Source: Trichormus sp. M33_DOE_039 (GTDB lineage Bacteria; Cyanobacteriota; Cyanobacteriia; Cyanobacteriales; Nostocaceae). From it: DNA of 64,000 nucleotides. Position 1 is the first letter of the stretch, and the number at the start of each line of letters is the position of its first letter. Positions 1-8,465 of this stretch are shown piece after piece. The notes below the pieces were generated by a model, which saw nothing but the letters and a program-made list of their open reading frames with translations, did not search any database and was not told the DNA's origin. A program made the translations under genes and the position numbers. The stretch covers positions 180,624-244,623 of the forward strand of contig DVDT01000005.1 of the NCBI GenBank assembly GCA_015296085.1, written 5' to 3'.

Positions 1-2916
1 GTACTGTGCAATTTTTTCCAAGATGTGAATACTGGCTATGATTTCGGTAAATTAGCACTGAACTTACTTGAGAAATTCAATTTAACTGAATATAAGTCTA
101 TAACTCTACTACTGTTTGGGGATTTTATTCAGCACCACCGGGAAGCTATGTCTGTCACCACGCTAACGCTGAAAAATGGTTATGGAAGTGGGATGGAAAC
201 TGGCGATTTTCTGCGTGCTGGCTATTGCAGTGTGGGTTATAACAATTTGAGGTTGTTTAGCGGTGTCGAACTGGATGTTTGTGAATCTGAGCTAGCAACT
301 TACAGCACTGCTTTAGCCCAGGTAAAACAATTTTCACCGCAAATTTATTTAAATATCACTCGGCAAACAGTAAAAAATTTGCAAGAAGCGGTGAGTCAAC
401 CAGATTGCTTAGTTGGTAGCGTCTATGATGAAACAGAGATGTTTTCTAAGCACCATCAGGATCATGATCTCACTGCGATCGCGATGTTGTACATTAATAA
501 ACTACTGCTAGCTTACTCCTGGGGCAATTATTCGACTGCAATTCACTACATTAGCCAAGTCAAGCCTTATTTGATGGCAGTATCAGGATTAATTTATGTG
601 CCTATTTTCCATTTTTATGCTGCCCTGAGTTACCTCGCTTCCTACTCTACTCAGCCGGAACAGCAGCAAGCCGAAATTCTAGCAGCTGCACAAACTCACC
701 AAACCATTCTGCATCAGTGGGCGCAAAATGCACCAATGAATCATTTACATAAATGGTATTTAGTGGAAGCAGAAAAGCAACGTGTTTTAGGTGAAAAAAT
801 CATCGCCATTGAATGCTATGACAAAGCCATTGCTTTAGCACAAGACCATGAATTTATTCACGAAGCCGCTTTAGCCAACGAACTCACAGCTAAATTTTAT
901 CTCGACTGGGGTAAACAGCAATTTGCTCAACTCCACATCACCAATGCTTACTACGCCTATGCTCGTTGGGGAGCGAAAGCCAAAGTTAATCACTTAGAAA
1001 AAAGTTACCCCCAACTACTGCAACCCATCCTGCTGCACCAAAGAGTTAATCTCAATCCTTTAGAAACCATTGCTGCTCACGGGACTATTTCATCTACTTG
1101 CACTTCTAGTTCCGACAGCACTAGTATTGCCAACATTCTAGATTTTACCTCTGTTCTCAAAGCTGCTATTGCTATTTCCAGTTCTCTAGAATTAGATACA
1201 CTCATCGCTAGTCTGACGCGTATTATCCTCGAAAACTCAGGGGCGAAAAAAGTTGCACTGCTGCTTCCCGCAGAAAATACTTGGCAAGTCCGAGCCATTA
1301 CTTCGGTTGATCATCAGGATATAAAAACTGTTCTTGAACCACAATCAGTAGATGATTGTCCCGATATTCCTATCACAATTATCTACTACGTTAAAAATAC
1401 CCAACAAACAGTTTTAGTTAATAATGGTCAAACAGATATCCCTGGTTTGATGGGAAAATATCTGCTAGAACATCAGCCCCAGAGTTTATTATGTACCCCT
1501 ATTATTAATCAAGGGCATTTGTTGGGGATTCTCTACCTAGAAAATCAAATTACAAGTGGAATATTTACTAGCGATCGCCTTGCTGTTTTAAAATTCCTCT
1601 GTACCCAAGCTGCCATCTCTTTGCAAAATTCTCGACTCTATTATGATCTGCAAGAGCGAGAAAAGTTTCTTAGTAGTATTTACGAAGGTGTTGGTTGTCT
1701 GATCTTTGTCGCTGATGTCACAGGCGAAGGTAAATTTGAATATACGGGATGGAGTAAATCCTGTGAACTCACAATTGGTATACCTGCGGCTAAAGTTTTG
1801 GGAAAAACTCCACAAGAATTATTAACTGCGGATGAAGGTAAAATAGATTATGACAAATATATGCTGTGTTGCCAAACTGGAAAACCTGTCACATATGAAG
1901 AATGTATGACATTGAATGGACAAGAATCTTGGTGGTTAACTTCCCTAAGTCCATTAACAGACAGCACAGGTAAAGTTTATCGTCTAGTGGGGACAACTGT
2001 TAATATTAGCGAACGCCGCCAAGCTGAGACAGCGGTAAGAGAAAAATCTCAAGCACTGACTCAAGTTTTAGATGATTTACAACAAGCCCAATTACAAATT
2101 GTCCAAAGTGAAAAAATGTCTGCATTGGGTAATTTAGTGGCTGGGGTAGCTCATGAGATGAATAATCCGTTAGGGTTTATTTCTACTAGTTTGAAACAAG
2201 TTAAACCCACTTTAGCTGATATTATTACCCACTTAAAACTTTATCAAACAAGCATACCTGTATCAGATGATGAAATTCAATACCATGCTGAAGAAATCGA
2301 TTTAGATTATATTTTAGAAGATTTACCCAAAGTCATGGATGCGATGGTTATCGCTTGCGATCGCCTGAAAAATATCAGTACCAGTCTCCGCACTTTCTCC
2401 CGTGCAGATAAAGATTATAAAGTACCGTTCCATATTCATGAAGGCATTGACAGCACCATTTTAATTTTGAAACATCGTCTCAAAGCTAACGAAACCCGTC
2501 CTGCTATTGAAATCATCACTGATTATGGTAATCTACCTCAAATTGAATGTTTTCCTGGGCAATTAAATCAAGTATTTATGAATATTCTAGCCAATGCCAT
2601 TGACGCATTAGAAGAATCTAATAATGGACGCTCGTTTGCTGATATTCAAGCTCATCCCAACCACATTATTATTCAAACCTCAGTCCGAGAACAGCAAGTA
2701 CAAGTTGCTATTACTGATAATGGTATCGGCATGAGTGAAGAAATCAAACACAAAATATTTGAGCATTTATTTACTACTAAAACTGTTGGTAAAGGCACAG
2801 GTTTAGGGTTGGCTATAGCTAAACAAATTGTGGAAGAAACTCATCAAGGTAAGTTGATCTGTCACTCTGTTTTGGGTGAGGGTACAACATTTATCATTGA
2901 AATTCCAGTGTCATAA
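1..2916 (+). CDS. C-terminal part of multidomain GAF-PAS sensor histidine kinase (5' end outside window)
   Basis: The frame is open to the window edge, so the gene starts upstream and the GTG at 25 is not a convincing start. The visible ~970 residues begin with an alpha-helical region like the one that follows the AAA-type ATPase in large cyanobacterial Ser/Thr-kinase/histidine-kinase hybrids. A GAF domain (about residues 380-535 counted from nt 25), a PAS domain (about 545-670), a short coiled coil and a HisKA/HATPase module follow. The H box is GVAHEMNNPLGF, with its histidine codon at 2152-2154. The N box (NILANAIDAL), G1 (DNGIGM) and G2 (GKGTGLGLAI) are all present, so the kinase core looks intact. 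The sensed signal is unknown. The Ser/Thr kinase and ATPase domains upstream are inferred from family knowledge only. Confidence 0.9.
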   Translation, partial: VLCNFFQDVNTGYDFGKLALNLLEKFNLTEYKSITLLLFGDFIQHHREAMSVTTLTLKNGYGSGMETGDFLRAGYCSVGYNNLRLFSGVELDVCESELATYSTALAQVKQFSPQIYLNITRQTVKNLQEAVSQPDCLVGSVYDETEMFSKHHQDHDLTAIAMLYINKLLLAYSWGNYSTAIHYISQVKPYLMAVSGLIYVPIFHFYAALSYLASYSTQPEQQQAEILAAAQTHQTILHQWAQNAPMNHLHKWYLVEAEKQRVLGEKIIAIECYDKAIALAQDHEFIHEAALANELTAKFYLDWGKQQFAQLHITNAYYAYARWGAKAKVNHLEKSYPQLLQPILLHQRVNLNPLETIAAHGTISSTCTSSSDSTSIANILDFTSVLKAAIAISSSLELDTLIASLTRIILENSGAKKVALLLPAENTWQVRAITSVDHQDIKTVLEPQSVDDCPDIPITIIYYVKNTQQTVLVNNGQTDIPGLMGKYLLEHQPQSLLCTPIINQGHLLGILYLENQITSGIFTSDRLAVLKFLCTQAAISLQNSRLYYDLQEREKFLSSIYEGVGCLIFVADVTGEGKFEYTGWSKSCELTIGIPAAKVLGKTPQELLTADEGKIDYDKYMLCCQTGKPVTYEECMTLNGQESWWLTSLSPLTDSTGKVYRLVGTTVNISERRQAETAVREKSQALTQVLDDLQQAQLQIVQSEKMSALGNLVAGVAHEMNNPLGFISTSLKQVKPTLADIITHLKLYQTSIPVSDDEIQYHAEEIDLDYILEDLPKVMDAMVIACDRLKNISTSLRTFSRADKDYKVPFHIHEGIDSTILILKHRLKANETRPAIEIITDYGNLPQIECFPGQLNQVFMNILANAIDALEESNNGRSFADIQAHPNHIIIQTSVREQQVQVAITDNGIGMSEEIKHKIFEHLFTTKTVGKGTGLGLAIAKQIVEETHQGKLICHSVLGEGTTFIIEIPVS

Positions 2917-2962
2917 GATATCGATTGCACTTTGAAATTACACAGTTATTCATAAATTGCGC

Positions 2963-2985
2963 TGACTGTTAACAGTTAACAGTCA
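2963..2985. terminator. Palindrome between convergent genes, possible bidirectional terminator
   Basis: A 23-bp inverted repeat (TGACTGTTAA, 3 nt, TTAACAGTCA) lies between the kinase stop and the gatD stop, which converge here. There is no strong U tract, so the terminator role is an inference. Confidence 0.35.
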
Positions 2986-2998
2986 ACACGAAATAAGA

Positions 2999-3814
2999 TT
3001 AGGCAACTACGGTAGATTTTGGCAGGTTAACTTGCAATTTTTTAAACATCGATTCTCTAGCTTGTATAGCTAAAGTATCCTCTAAAGGTTGTAAAATAAT
3101 TGGCTGTTGATACTTTAATCGCAAGGCCGTTTGAATTAACCAGTCAGCAACAAAGGGATTTTTTGGTAGCAATGGCCCATGAGAATAAGTCGCTATAGCA
3201 TTTTGATAAAACGCGCCTTCTGTACCATCTTCGCCATTATTCCCTAAGCCATACACGACTTTTCCCAAGGCTTCCACTGAACCTAATTTGGTGCGTCCAC
3301 CGTGATTTTCAAAACCTACTAAATAAGGTTTACTTCCTGTCATTGCTTCCAAATCTTTTGCTAGTCGGCTAGCTGTAACTTCTATCACTAAGTTACCGAT
3401 ACAACGCTTAGTATTCTCGCCGGGATGAACGGAGACTAAATCGAGAATTCCTAACCCTTCAATACGTTGTCCTAATCCTGGTTCGTAATAATGTCCTAAA
3501 AGTTGGGGTGAACCACAAGTAAAAACTCCTGGTGTACCGTTTTCGATTTTCTCGCGGATGGCTTCAGCTTTCGCGCCTTGCAAATCACGCATGACAATCT
3601 CTTGCTGTCTATCTTGTGCGCCACCACCAACTATTACATCTACAGATTTAATATCATCTGCTGTGGCGTTTTGGTCGAGGGGTAATACTTTCACGCTATA
3701 TCCCCGCCATTGAGTGCGACGTTCTATAGTAATCACATTACCGCGATCGCCATAGGTACTCATCAATGTAGGATATAGCCAACCGATTGTTAATTCTAAT
3801 TGTTGGGAATTCAT
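2999..3814 (-). CDS. gatD: Lipid II isoglutaminyl synthase, glutaminase subunit GatD-like
   Basis: A CobB/CobQ-type class I glutamine amidotransferase of about 271 residues. In the family, GatD hydrolyses glutamine and passes ammonia to MurT, which amidates D-glutamate in lipid II. Visible motifs are an N-terminal YPTLMSTYGDRGN, the nucleophile region GVFTCGSPQLLG with Cys100, and a histidine in YSHGPLLP (His212), matching the Cys-His pair of GatD. The frame extends 20 codons further upstream, but the ATG at 3814 starts the conserved domain and is preferred. The partner murT lies just upstream on the same strand, separated by a 510-bp repeat-filled gap, which supports the assignment. A generic cobyric-acid-synthase-like amidotransferase is the alternative. 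Confidence 0.85.
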   Translation of the reverse strand: MNSQQLELTIGWLYPTLMSTYGDRGNVITIERRTQWRGYSVKVLPLDQNATADDIKSVDVIVGGGAQDRQQEIVMRDLQGAKAEAIREKIENGTPGVFTCGSPQLLGHYYEPGLGQRIEGLGILDLVSVHPGENTKRCIGNLVIEVTASRLAKDLEAMTGSKPYLVGFENHGGRTKLGSVEALGKVVYGLGNNGEDGTEGAFYQNAIATYSHGPLLPKNPFVADWLIQTALRLKYQQPIILQPLEDTLAIQARESMFKKLQVNLPKSTVVA

Positions 3815-3899
3815 AGTTTTGATGTTAGTTAAGGAGTAGAGGAGAATAACTCGTGTACAGACGCGACATATCAAATCTGTGTTGACTAGTGACTATATA

Positions 3900-4309
3900 C
3901 TGTGTGCAATTTGCTTTCAAACCTAACCCCCAACCCCTTCCCTGGTAGGGAAGGGGAGCAAGAATCAAAGCCTCTCTCCTTGCAGGCTACGGTGTACACA
4001 CATCTTTGTTGCTCAGTGCAAAATGTGGTTTGATCCCCCTAAATCCCCCTTAAAAAGGGGGACTTTGAATCTATTCCCCCCTTTTTTAAGGGGGGTTAGG
4101 GGGGATCAAAACGTTGTCGGGCTAGGTTATTAGACTTGCGTGTACACTGTAGCTCCTTGCAGGGGAGCCAGTGCGTTGCGGTGAATCCAGCCCTGTAGGC
4201 GGGTCTCCCACCGTAGGGGACTGGTGAACCCGAAGGGGGGTTCCCCCCGTTGTAGCAACTGGCGTGAGAGGTTTGGAGAGGGGTTTTAAAAATAAGTTGC
4301 ACATTGCGT
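3900..4309. repeat. Composite intergenic repeat with nested palindromic insertion
   Basis: The outer ends (ctgtgtgcaa, then acctaacccccaacccctt; right end aataagttgcacattgcgt) match, in inverted orientation, the simpler ~150-bp element at 59154-59304. Here the element is longer because of inserted material. That includes a near-perfect C-rich/G-rich palindrome at about 4032-4110 (GATCCCCCTAAATCCCCCTT.. and its complement). The palindromic octamer GTGTACAC occurs at 3992-3999 and 4140-4147, on either side of the ~140-bp insert, as a target-site duplication would. No protein gene is supported here. Confidence 0.75.
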
Positions 4310-4324
4310 GAATGTTGACTAAAT

Positions 4325-5668
4325 TTAAAGAATTTTCCTTCCTGTGAGGACTTCTCTCACTTCTAGCATGGCTGAGTAGGTGGGGAGAATGTGCAAGGTT
4401 TCATCTGGTGGTGTATGTTCTAAAGCTGTGGCGATCGCTCTTCGTAAATCTTCTTCGACAATTAAATTTAGATGATTCTGGGGCGATTTTTCGCTATAAC
4501 GCAGACGTAAAGCCATATCATAAACGCGATCGCCACTCACTACTAAAGTTCCACCACGTTCGACTAATTTTTCGGTATCTACGTCCCAAATCCAAGATAC
4601 ATCTGTGCCGTCGGGGGTGCGATCGTTTAATACTAATAATGTGGTTTTATCGGTGCTTTGGGTGACGACGCGAATTGTTTCATTCGTTCCCACGGGATTT
4701 TTTGATAATAAAATTCTGACGCGTTTACCATCGATAACTAAATCTTCTGCACGACCAAAAGCTGCTTGAAAGTTATTAATAGTACTGCGAATTATGCTTT
4801 CATCAACACCTAATACTTTAGCAGCTGTGGCGGCAGCTAAAGTATTGTATTTGTTATATAACCCAACTAAAATTTGTTGCCATTCACTACTTGCTAACGC
4901 TGGCTGACTCTTAGTAAATCCACAACTGGGACAAGTGAAATCTCCTAAATGAGATAAATACACACCTTTGTAATCTAGAGAATGTCCACATCTCGGACAA
5001 TATATAGAATCAACAGCGTGAGGGATAGCTTCTAAATAATGTTCTGGTTCATTTAAGCCAAAGAATAATACTTTTTGCGGCAGTTGTTGACCGAGATGGG
5101 ATAAAGTTGGATCATCAGCATTAGGAATTACAACTGTTTCTGGCGGTAGAGTTGAGATCACTTTTGTCCAGCGTTTGCTGATGGTATCTACTTCGCCGTA
5201 TCTATCGAGTTGATCCCGGAATAGATTCAAACACATAATAATTCGTGGCTGGAGTGGTGTTAAGACCTTGGGGACAATATTCTCATCCACTTCCAAAATT
5301 GCATAATCAACATCCAGCGTTCCCACCAAATTGGTACTTTCTAGCAATGCTGTCATCAAACCATTTTCCAGATTTGCACCTGTGGAATTATGGGAGACAC
5401 GGAAACCTTGGTTTTCTAATATCGTGCGTAACAGTAGCGATGTAGTAGTTTTGCCGTTAGTACCAGCAATGATAATCACACCGTTTTTGACTTGCTGGCT
5501 CAACAATTGTAACAGTCTGGGTTCAATGCGCCGAGCGATCGCCCCTGGTAATACACTAGCAGCACCCATACGCAGCGATCGCACCCCAAACGTGACGCTT
5601 TTCGCCACCAACACCGCAAATCCCAAACGCAGTCTATCTATAAGTTTTATCTTATTACCCACATCCAT
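4325..5668 (-). CDS. murT: Lipid II isoglutaminyl synthase, Mur ligase subunit MurT-like
   Basis: A 447-residue Mur-ligase-family protein. The ATP-binding P-loop GTNGKTTTS is at residues 69-77. A four-cysteine zinc ribbon (CPRC at 224-227, CPSC at 246-249) is inserted in the middle domain, a hallmark of MurT that classical MurC-F ligases lack. The C-terminal region corresponds to the DUF1727/MurT C-terminal domain. In the family, MurT activates the D-Glu carboxylate of lipid II and GatD supplies ammonia. The ATG at 5668 directly precedes the conserved start. It is followed on the same strand by gatD. Confidence 0.88.
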   Translation of the reverse strand: MDVGNKIKLIDRLRLGFAVLVAKSVTFGVRSLRMGAASVLPGAIARRIEPRLLQLLSQQVKNGVIIIAGTNGKTTTSLLLRTILENQGFRVSHNSTGANLENGLMTALLESTNLVGTLDVDYAILEVDENIVPKVLTPLQPRIIMCLNLFRDQLDRYGEVDTISKRWTKVISTLPPETVVIPNADDPTLSHLGQQLPQKVLFFGLNEPEHYLEAIPHAVDSIYCPRCGHSLDYKGVYLSHLGDFTCPSCGFTKSQPALASSEWQQILVGLYNKYNTLAAATAAKVLGVDESIIRSTINNFQAAFGRAEDLVIDGKRVRILLSKNPVGTNETIRVVTQSTDKTTLLVLNDRTPDGTDVSWIWDVDTEKLVERGGTLVVSGDRVYDMALRLRYSEKSPQNHLNLIVEEDLRRAIATALEHTPPDETLHILPTYSAMLEVREVLTGRKIL

Positions 5669-5686
5669 ACCCTAATTCTTTTGATC

Positions 5687-5730
5687 AATAGTCAATGGTC
5701 ATTAGTCATTAGTCAATGGTCATTAGTCAG
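5687..5730. repeat. ATTAGTCA / CAATGGTC short tandem repeats
   Basis: Degenerate direct copies of GTCAATGGTCATTAGTCATT abut the left edge of the palindromic element at 5730-5793. A partial copy (gactaatgaccaatgacta) follows the second palindromic element at 6637-6696. This is a typical short repeat of Nostoc intergenic DNA. Confidence 0.7.
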
Positions 5731-5793
5731 TACGGGCGGGTTCTGTGAGATGTTCATGGGGAAAACAGATATGTTGGTTAAACCCGCCCGTAC
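5730..5793 (+). mobile_element. 64-bp palindrome-ended MITE-like repeat, copy 1
   Basis: The element begins GTACGGGCGGGTT and ends AACCCGCCCGTAC, perfect 13-bp terminal inverted repeats. The interior reads ctgtgagatgttcatgggga and so on. A second copy with the same interior lies inverted at 6637-6696, on the other side of the thioredoxin-like gene. It has no coding capacity. A non-autonomous mobile origin is inferred from its structure. Confidence 0.7.
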
Positions 5794-5956
5794 AAAAGTC
5801 ATTAGTCATTCTCTCACCTATTCCCTGTCACCTGTCCCCATAGATCCCCCTAGGCGTTATCTTAAAAAATAGTAGACGGGCGTAATTATATATCCAGCCC
5901 TGGTTGCCTAATTCAGCACACCTAACGATAAATAGTAGCTTGCAAGGTGCTTTTTG

Positions 5957-6544
5957 ATGACTAGTATCAAGTTTCCTGTTTTACATAAAAAAATTGCTGA
6001 CTGGCGATGGTTGGTTTCCAAATGTCTGTCATTGCTGATTTGTTTGTTAATTGTTGGTACACAGCCAGCTTGGGCAGGTATTAACGATGATAATTATGAT
6101 GGCAATATGTTTGTGGTTTATGCGGGTAATGGTTCGCTAGTACCTCCTAGACAGACCCTTGCCCAATCTTTAGCGGAACATAAACCGACGGTATTGGCTT
6201 TTTATCTAGATGATAGCCGTGATTGTAAGGAGTATGCGATCGTTATTTCACGGATACAAGAATTTTACGGTCAAGCTGCTGAGATTATGCCAATTAGTGT
6301 TGATACTATTCCCACCCAAAAAAGCGACGACCCCACACAACCCAGATACTACTACACTGGAGGCGTGCCTCAAGTTGTAGTGTTGAACCAGTCAGGTAAA
6401 GTAGTTTTAAATAAACAGGGTCAAGTGCCTTTTGAAGAGATAGATGATACACTGCGAGAAGTGTTTGATTTATTACCACGAACCGAATCAGTGCAGTTGA
6501 AGCGGCGATCCTTCAATGAGTTCAGTAGTGAGTTAGCTAAATAA
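5957..6544 (+). CDS. Exported thioredoxin-fold protein, likely thylakoid photosystem I accumulation factor
   Basis: About 195 residues. A long signal peptide or N-terminal membrane anchor (LLICLLIVGTQPAWA, cleavage probably before GINDDNY) is followed by a thioredoxin-like fold: VLAFYLDDSRDCKEYAIVIS, a cis-proline-like GGVPQVVVLN, and a C-terminal helix. The CxxC pair is absent; only one cysteine (DSRDC) sits near the expected active site, so a classical disulfide reductase role is unlikely. The sequence resembles the cyanobacterial Slr1796 family, annotated as a thylakoid protein needed for photosystem I accumulation. That family call is from memory. The ATG at 5957 is preferred over the adjacent TTG at 5954. 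Two inverted copies of a short palindromic repeat flank the gene. Confidence 0.68.
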   Translation: MTSIKFPVLHKKIADWRWLVSKCLSLLICLLIVGTQPAWAGINDDNYDGNMFVVYAGNGSLVPPRQTLAQSLAEHKPTVLAFYLDDSRDCKEYAIVISRIQEFYGQAAEIMPISVDTIPTQKSDDPTQPRYYYTGGVPQVVVLNQSGKVVLNKQGQVPFEEIDDTLREVFDLLPRTESVQLKRRSFNEFSSELAK

Positions 6545-6636
6545 CCGTCGGGGTAGACCAAATTGGTCTGCCCTAAATTTTAGTGCCATCTGTTACTGCA
6601 TTCTTCATCCTGTAAAAGCTAATGTTGAGATTTAGT

Positions 6637-6696
6637 AGGGGTGGGTTTAACCAACATATCTGTTTTCCTCATGAACATGTCACAGAACCCACCCCT
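6637..6696 (-). mobile_element. MITE-like repeat, copy 2 (inverted relative to copy 1)
   Basis: AGGGGTGGGTT ... AACCCACCCCT gives 11-bp terminal inverted repeats. The interior ccaacatatctgttttcctc is the reverse complement of the interior of the element at 5730-5793. The arms differ by compensating changes (GGGCGGG versus GGGTGGG on both sides), so hairpin pairing has been conserved. Confidence 0.7.
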
Positions 6697-6733
6697 AATG
6701 ACTAATGACCAATGACTAGTAGAGTGGTTGCTG

Positions 6734-7342
6734 ATGTCAAAGGTTTATACTACTGATGAACTAATTCAAATTCTGGCAGCTGAACGCCAAGCTTGCCTCA
6801 AAGGAGAGCGTCTAAAATTAGAAGTTACTGTATCTGGTAATCCTTTAATTGACCAGTTTATCAGAACGGATGGGCTACAGAAATTTACTGCCTATCAAGA
6901 TTTTAAAGATGCGATTCACAATTATCAGCGAGAATATGAAGTTTCTGGGATTGTTTGGCGCGAGATGACAGTTAAAGGTAAAACATTGCGTTATCCAGAA
7001 GTAGATAATCAATTAATTGCCCTAGCCAGTGATTTGCAAATCATCAGATCAGCGAAAAATTCCATATTAAATTTTTGGTATGATGTCACGGCACAGATGG
7101 ATTTGTATTTAAGTTTTAATAACAGTAAACAATATCAAAAAATTACAATATCTGATGTAGCAAGAATCGCCCAAATTACTGAATGGGCTGGTTTGTGGAA
7201 GTGGGAAAATACTAACTTTTTAGAAATGATTTTACAGATGGGATGGGGGAAGCCAGAGGAAGCCAGTTACAAACGTGGTAGACCAAAATCAGGAAGTGAG
7301 TTTATTCATGCTGTCAATCCTGGTCATCAGCCGATTGGTTGA
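6734..7342 (+). CDS. Conserved hypothetical protein of cyanobacteria
   Basis: About 202 residues, soluble, with no signal peptide or membrane segment. I do not recognise a named domain. It has aromatic-rich stretches (WREMTVKGKTLRYPEVDNQL, WAGLWKWENTNFLEMILQM) and a basic C-terminal segment, SYKRGRPKSGSEF, resembling an AT-hook-like GRP motif. The ATG at 6734 follows TTG and CTG codons in frame and is the best start. The gene stands alone between the MITE-like repeat and the convergent toxin-antitoxin pair. Confidence 0.6.
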   Translation: MSKVYTTDELIQILAAERQACLKGERLKLEVTVSGNPLIDQFIRTDGLQKFTAYQDFKDAIHNYQREYEVSGIVWREMTVKGKTLRYPEVDNQLIALASDLQIIRSAKNSILNFWYDVTAQMDLYLSFNNSKQYQKITISDVARIAQITEWAGLWKWENTNFLEMILQMGWGKPEEASYKRGRPKSGSEFIHAVNPGHQPIG

Positions 7343-7388
7343 TTACCAGGATTGATGGATTTTTTGAAAGAGCGATCGCTTATTTCTC

Positions 7389-7727
7389 TTATTCTATTTG
7401 AGCAGGTTGCTCATCTAATTCCCCCAATGCAGAAATAATCACAGCAGGCCTATCAGGAAATTCTGCTACTATTTTTAGCTCTCCTCCCATTGCTTCTACG
7501 TGACTACGCAATGTAGACAAAAGTAGATCAGCACGTTTTTCTAGTCTAGAGACACTATCTTGGCGAATTCCTAATATTTCTGCCATAGATTCCTGAGTTA
7601 ATTTTCTGGCTTTTCTCATATCTTGAAGCGTCATATTTTCCGCGATCAGTTCTTGCACGCGAGCTTCAATTTTGGCTCGACGTTCAGGTGGCAGATTTTC
7701 CATTACATCACTCAGTTTAGTTGCCAT
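7389..7727 (-). CDS. XRE/HigA-type antitoxin
   Basis: 112 residues with a central helix-turn-helix of the XRE/HigA type (MRKARKLTQESMAEILGIRQDSVSRLE, roughly residues 38-65), followed by a short C-terminal segment. It lies 4 nt downstream of a HigB-like toxin gene on the same strand. This is the toxin-first order usual for higBA systems. By analogy it should neutralise the toxin and repress the shared promoter upstream of 8094. Gene name withheld because several related families share this layout. Confidence 0.8.
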   Translation of the reverse strand: MATKLSDVMENLPPERRAKIEARVQELIAENMTLQDMRKARKLTQESMAEILGIRQDSVSRLEKRADLLLSTLRSHVEAMGGELKIVAEFPDRPAVIISALGELDEQPAQIE

Positions 7728-7731
7728 AGAT

Positions 7732-8094
7732 TTATTCTCCTTTTTCTTTCAGTTCATCAAGATGCGAGTCAAATCGTCTATCAGCTTTTGCAATCAGTTG
7801 CTTGTAAAATCTTTTTTCACTTATACCTGCTTTGTTTCCAGCTACTAGTAATATTGCTTTCTGCTCTGGGTCAAATGCAAAAGCTACTCGCCATACACCA
7901 TCATCCGCATAAAAACGAAGTTCTTTTATATTTTTATGTCGAGAGCCTTTAAGTGTGTCAGCATGAGGTCTTCGCAGTAGTGGCCCTTCCAATTCCAGCA
8001 ATTTTGCGTGTGCCAGGAGTTCTTCCTGTACTTCTGTACTGAACTCATAGAATTCAGGCAGAAATTCATCATGAAATGAAATTTCCCATGTCAT
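7732..8094 (-). CDS. HigB/Gp49-like type II toxin (RelE superfamily)
   Basis: 120 residues. The pattern LKGSRHKNIKELRF....GVWRVAFAFDPEQKAILLVAGNK is that of the phage-derived Gp49-like/HigB toxin family, which are ribosome-dependent mRNA interferases. Basic residues typical of the active surface (RHKNIKELR, WR, KRFYKQLI) are retained and there is no frameshift, so the toxin may be functional. It is encoded directly before the HTH antitoxin. The putative operator upstream of the ATG was not identified by eye. Confidence 0.8.
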   Translation of the reverse strand: MTWEISFHDEFLPEFYEFSTEVQEELLAHAKLLELEGPLLRRPHADTLKGSRHKNIKELRFYADDGVWRVAFAFDPEQKAILLVAGNKAGISEKRFYKQLIAKADRRFDSHLDELKEKGE

Positions 8095-8234
8095 AATTCG
8101 ATTATGGCGTAGAAGCCATATGACTTCAAGCCCATTTTATGAATAAATTTCAATAATCAAATTTTTATATAGGAAACTGGGCAAACTAAAAACCTGATAG
8201 TGATTGCTAGATTAGATGATTTACCTAAATAACT

Positions 8235-8465
8235 ATGGCAAATATTTGTACACAACTTAGTAAGGCTAGTGAGTATGTTAGTTTATGGCTTATTAAACAA
8301 CCTAATGTGAATGAAGAATCACTAACTGATTGGTTGTTATTTCATATATCTATGATTTCAACGCTCTTTTGGTTTACGATTTACGTCAGAAAAACTCTGA
8401 TTTTCAAGAAATATATTTTTAATTTTTTTAAAGAGAATCAACCATTTGTAATCTTACAGATTTAA
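8235..8465 (+). CDS. Small hypothetical ORF, possibly a truncated gene
   Basis: 76 codons from an ATG. The first ~35 residues (ASEYVSLWLIKQPNVNEESL and following) look like an ordinary globular N-terminus. The rest becomes hydrophobic, lysine-rich and AT-driven, as if a longer protein had been frameshifted. Its stop overlaps the 3' end of menD tail-to-tail by 4 nt. No function can be proposed. Confidence 0.35.
   Translation: MANICTQLSKASEYVSLWLIKQPNVNEESLTDWLLFHISMISTLFWFTIYVRKTLIFKKYIFNFFKENQPFVILQI

Noticed and set aside
4096..4304. Two short minus-strand ORFs in the murT-gatD gap
   Set aside because: They are translations of the composite repeat and have no homologous look.
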